DNA from: Clostridium sp. C8-1-8
GTDB taxonomy: Bacteria; Bacillota; Clostridia; Clostridiales; Clostridiaceae
Direction: 5' to 3'
NCBI RefSeq assembly: GCF_009928445.1
Contig: NZ_JAABNO010000015.1
Location: 63,683-127,682 of the forward strand
DNA length: 64,000 nt
Shown here: positions 63,979 to 64,000 of the stretch, piece after piece
How positions within the stretch are numbered: position 1 is the stretch's first letter
Layout: the number at the start of each line of letters is the position of its first letter
Translations under genes and position numbers: made by a program
Notes under the pieces: model-generated
The model's input: only the letters and a program-made list of their open reading frames with translations
Database searches by the model: none
Told to the model about the DNA's origin: nothing

Positions 63979-64000
63979 TGAGCTTGCGCAAAGAATTAAT

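Overview
The window looks like chromosomal DNA of a spore-forming, anaerobic Clostridium (Clostridiaceae). It is strongly AT-rich, with Gram-positive ribosome binding sites, frequent TTG starts, a one-polypeptide pyruvate:ferredoxin oxidoreductase with a short flavodoxin, a small acid-soluble spore protein, a YtaF-type sporulation membrane protein, and operators matching Fur, PerR, Rex and LexA. I see no rRNA, tRNA, CRISPR array, insertion sequence or prophage. Most genes are on the + strand; minus-strand genes sit at 28985-29956, 36939-38514, 40870-41457, 43416-46527 and 57809-57991. Nearly every transcription unit ends in a clear intrinsic terminator.

Layout. 1-6970: end of a YhgE/Pip-type membrane protein, a diguanylate cyclase with a motility-sigma-like promoter, an MgtC-family protein, a malic enzyme and a LeuA-type synthase. 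7050-11181: an overlapping heterodimeric ABC exporter pair and a ferritin-like protein. 11624-18986: a chemoreceptor, a ykkC-class riboswitch in front of a three-gene ABC-2 exporter, and an ECF sigma/anti-sigma pair. 19390-26932: RecQ, then two Fur-box-preceded genes, an ApbE-type flavin transferase and a 1248-residue membrane iron-sulfur protein with eight flavinylation motifs. 27295-28914: ammonium channel and P-II protein. 28985-38514: cell-wall deacetylase, two c-di-GMP turnover proteins separated by a duplicated intergenic repeat, a 32-residue membrane peptide, a DUF1722 protein, a class-A beta-lactamase-like hydrolase, YtaF and a papain-like protein whose catalytic His is Gln. 38955-46909: MsrA behind a PerR-like box, two probable late-sporulation surface proteins, a DUF3343/cysteine-desulfurase pair, two large unknown proteins with coiled-coil tails, and a DUF1294 protein. 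47165-57594: a GT2 glycosyltransferase, parE-parC behind a perfect LexA box with a DJ-1 protein, an M16 peptidase and RecJ. 57809-63882: SASP, MurG, Rex-controlled flavodoxin and PFOR.

How the parts work together. The most unusual system is apbE plus the eight-flavin membrane protein (21983-26932): NosR/NapH-like membrane iron-sulfur centres face a long extracytoplasmic chain of covalently attached FMN domains, and both genes carry Fur-type operators. I infer an iron-limitation-induced extracellular electron conduit, possibly for ferric reduction. Flavodoxin and PFOR form a low-potential electron module at the window end, and the perfect Rex operator ties flavodoxin to NADH/NAD+ balance. Three c-di-GMP proteins and one chemoreceptor suggest a motile/sessile switch. 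Several genes (SASP, YtaF, possibly 39817-41457) belong to sporulation.

Limits: all functional calls come from reading motifs by eye; no database search, profile or folding calculation was run. Coordinates of short sites were counted by hand.
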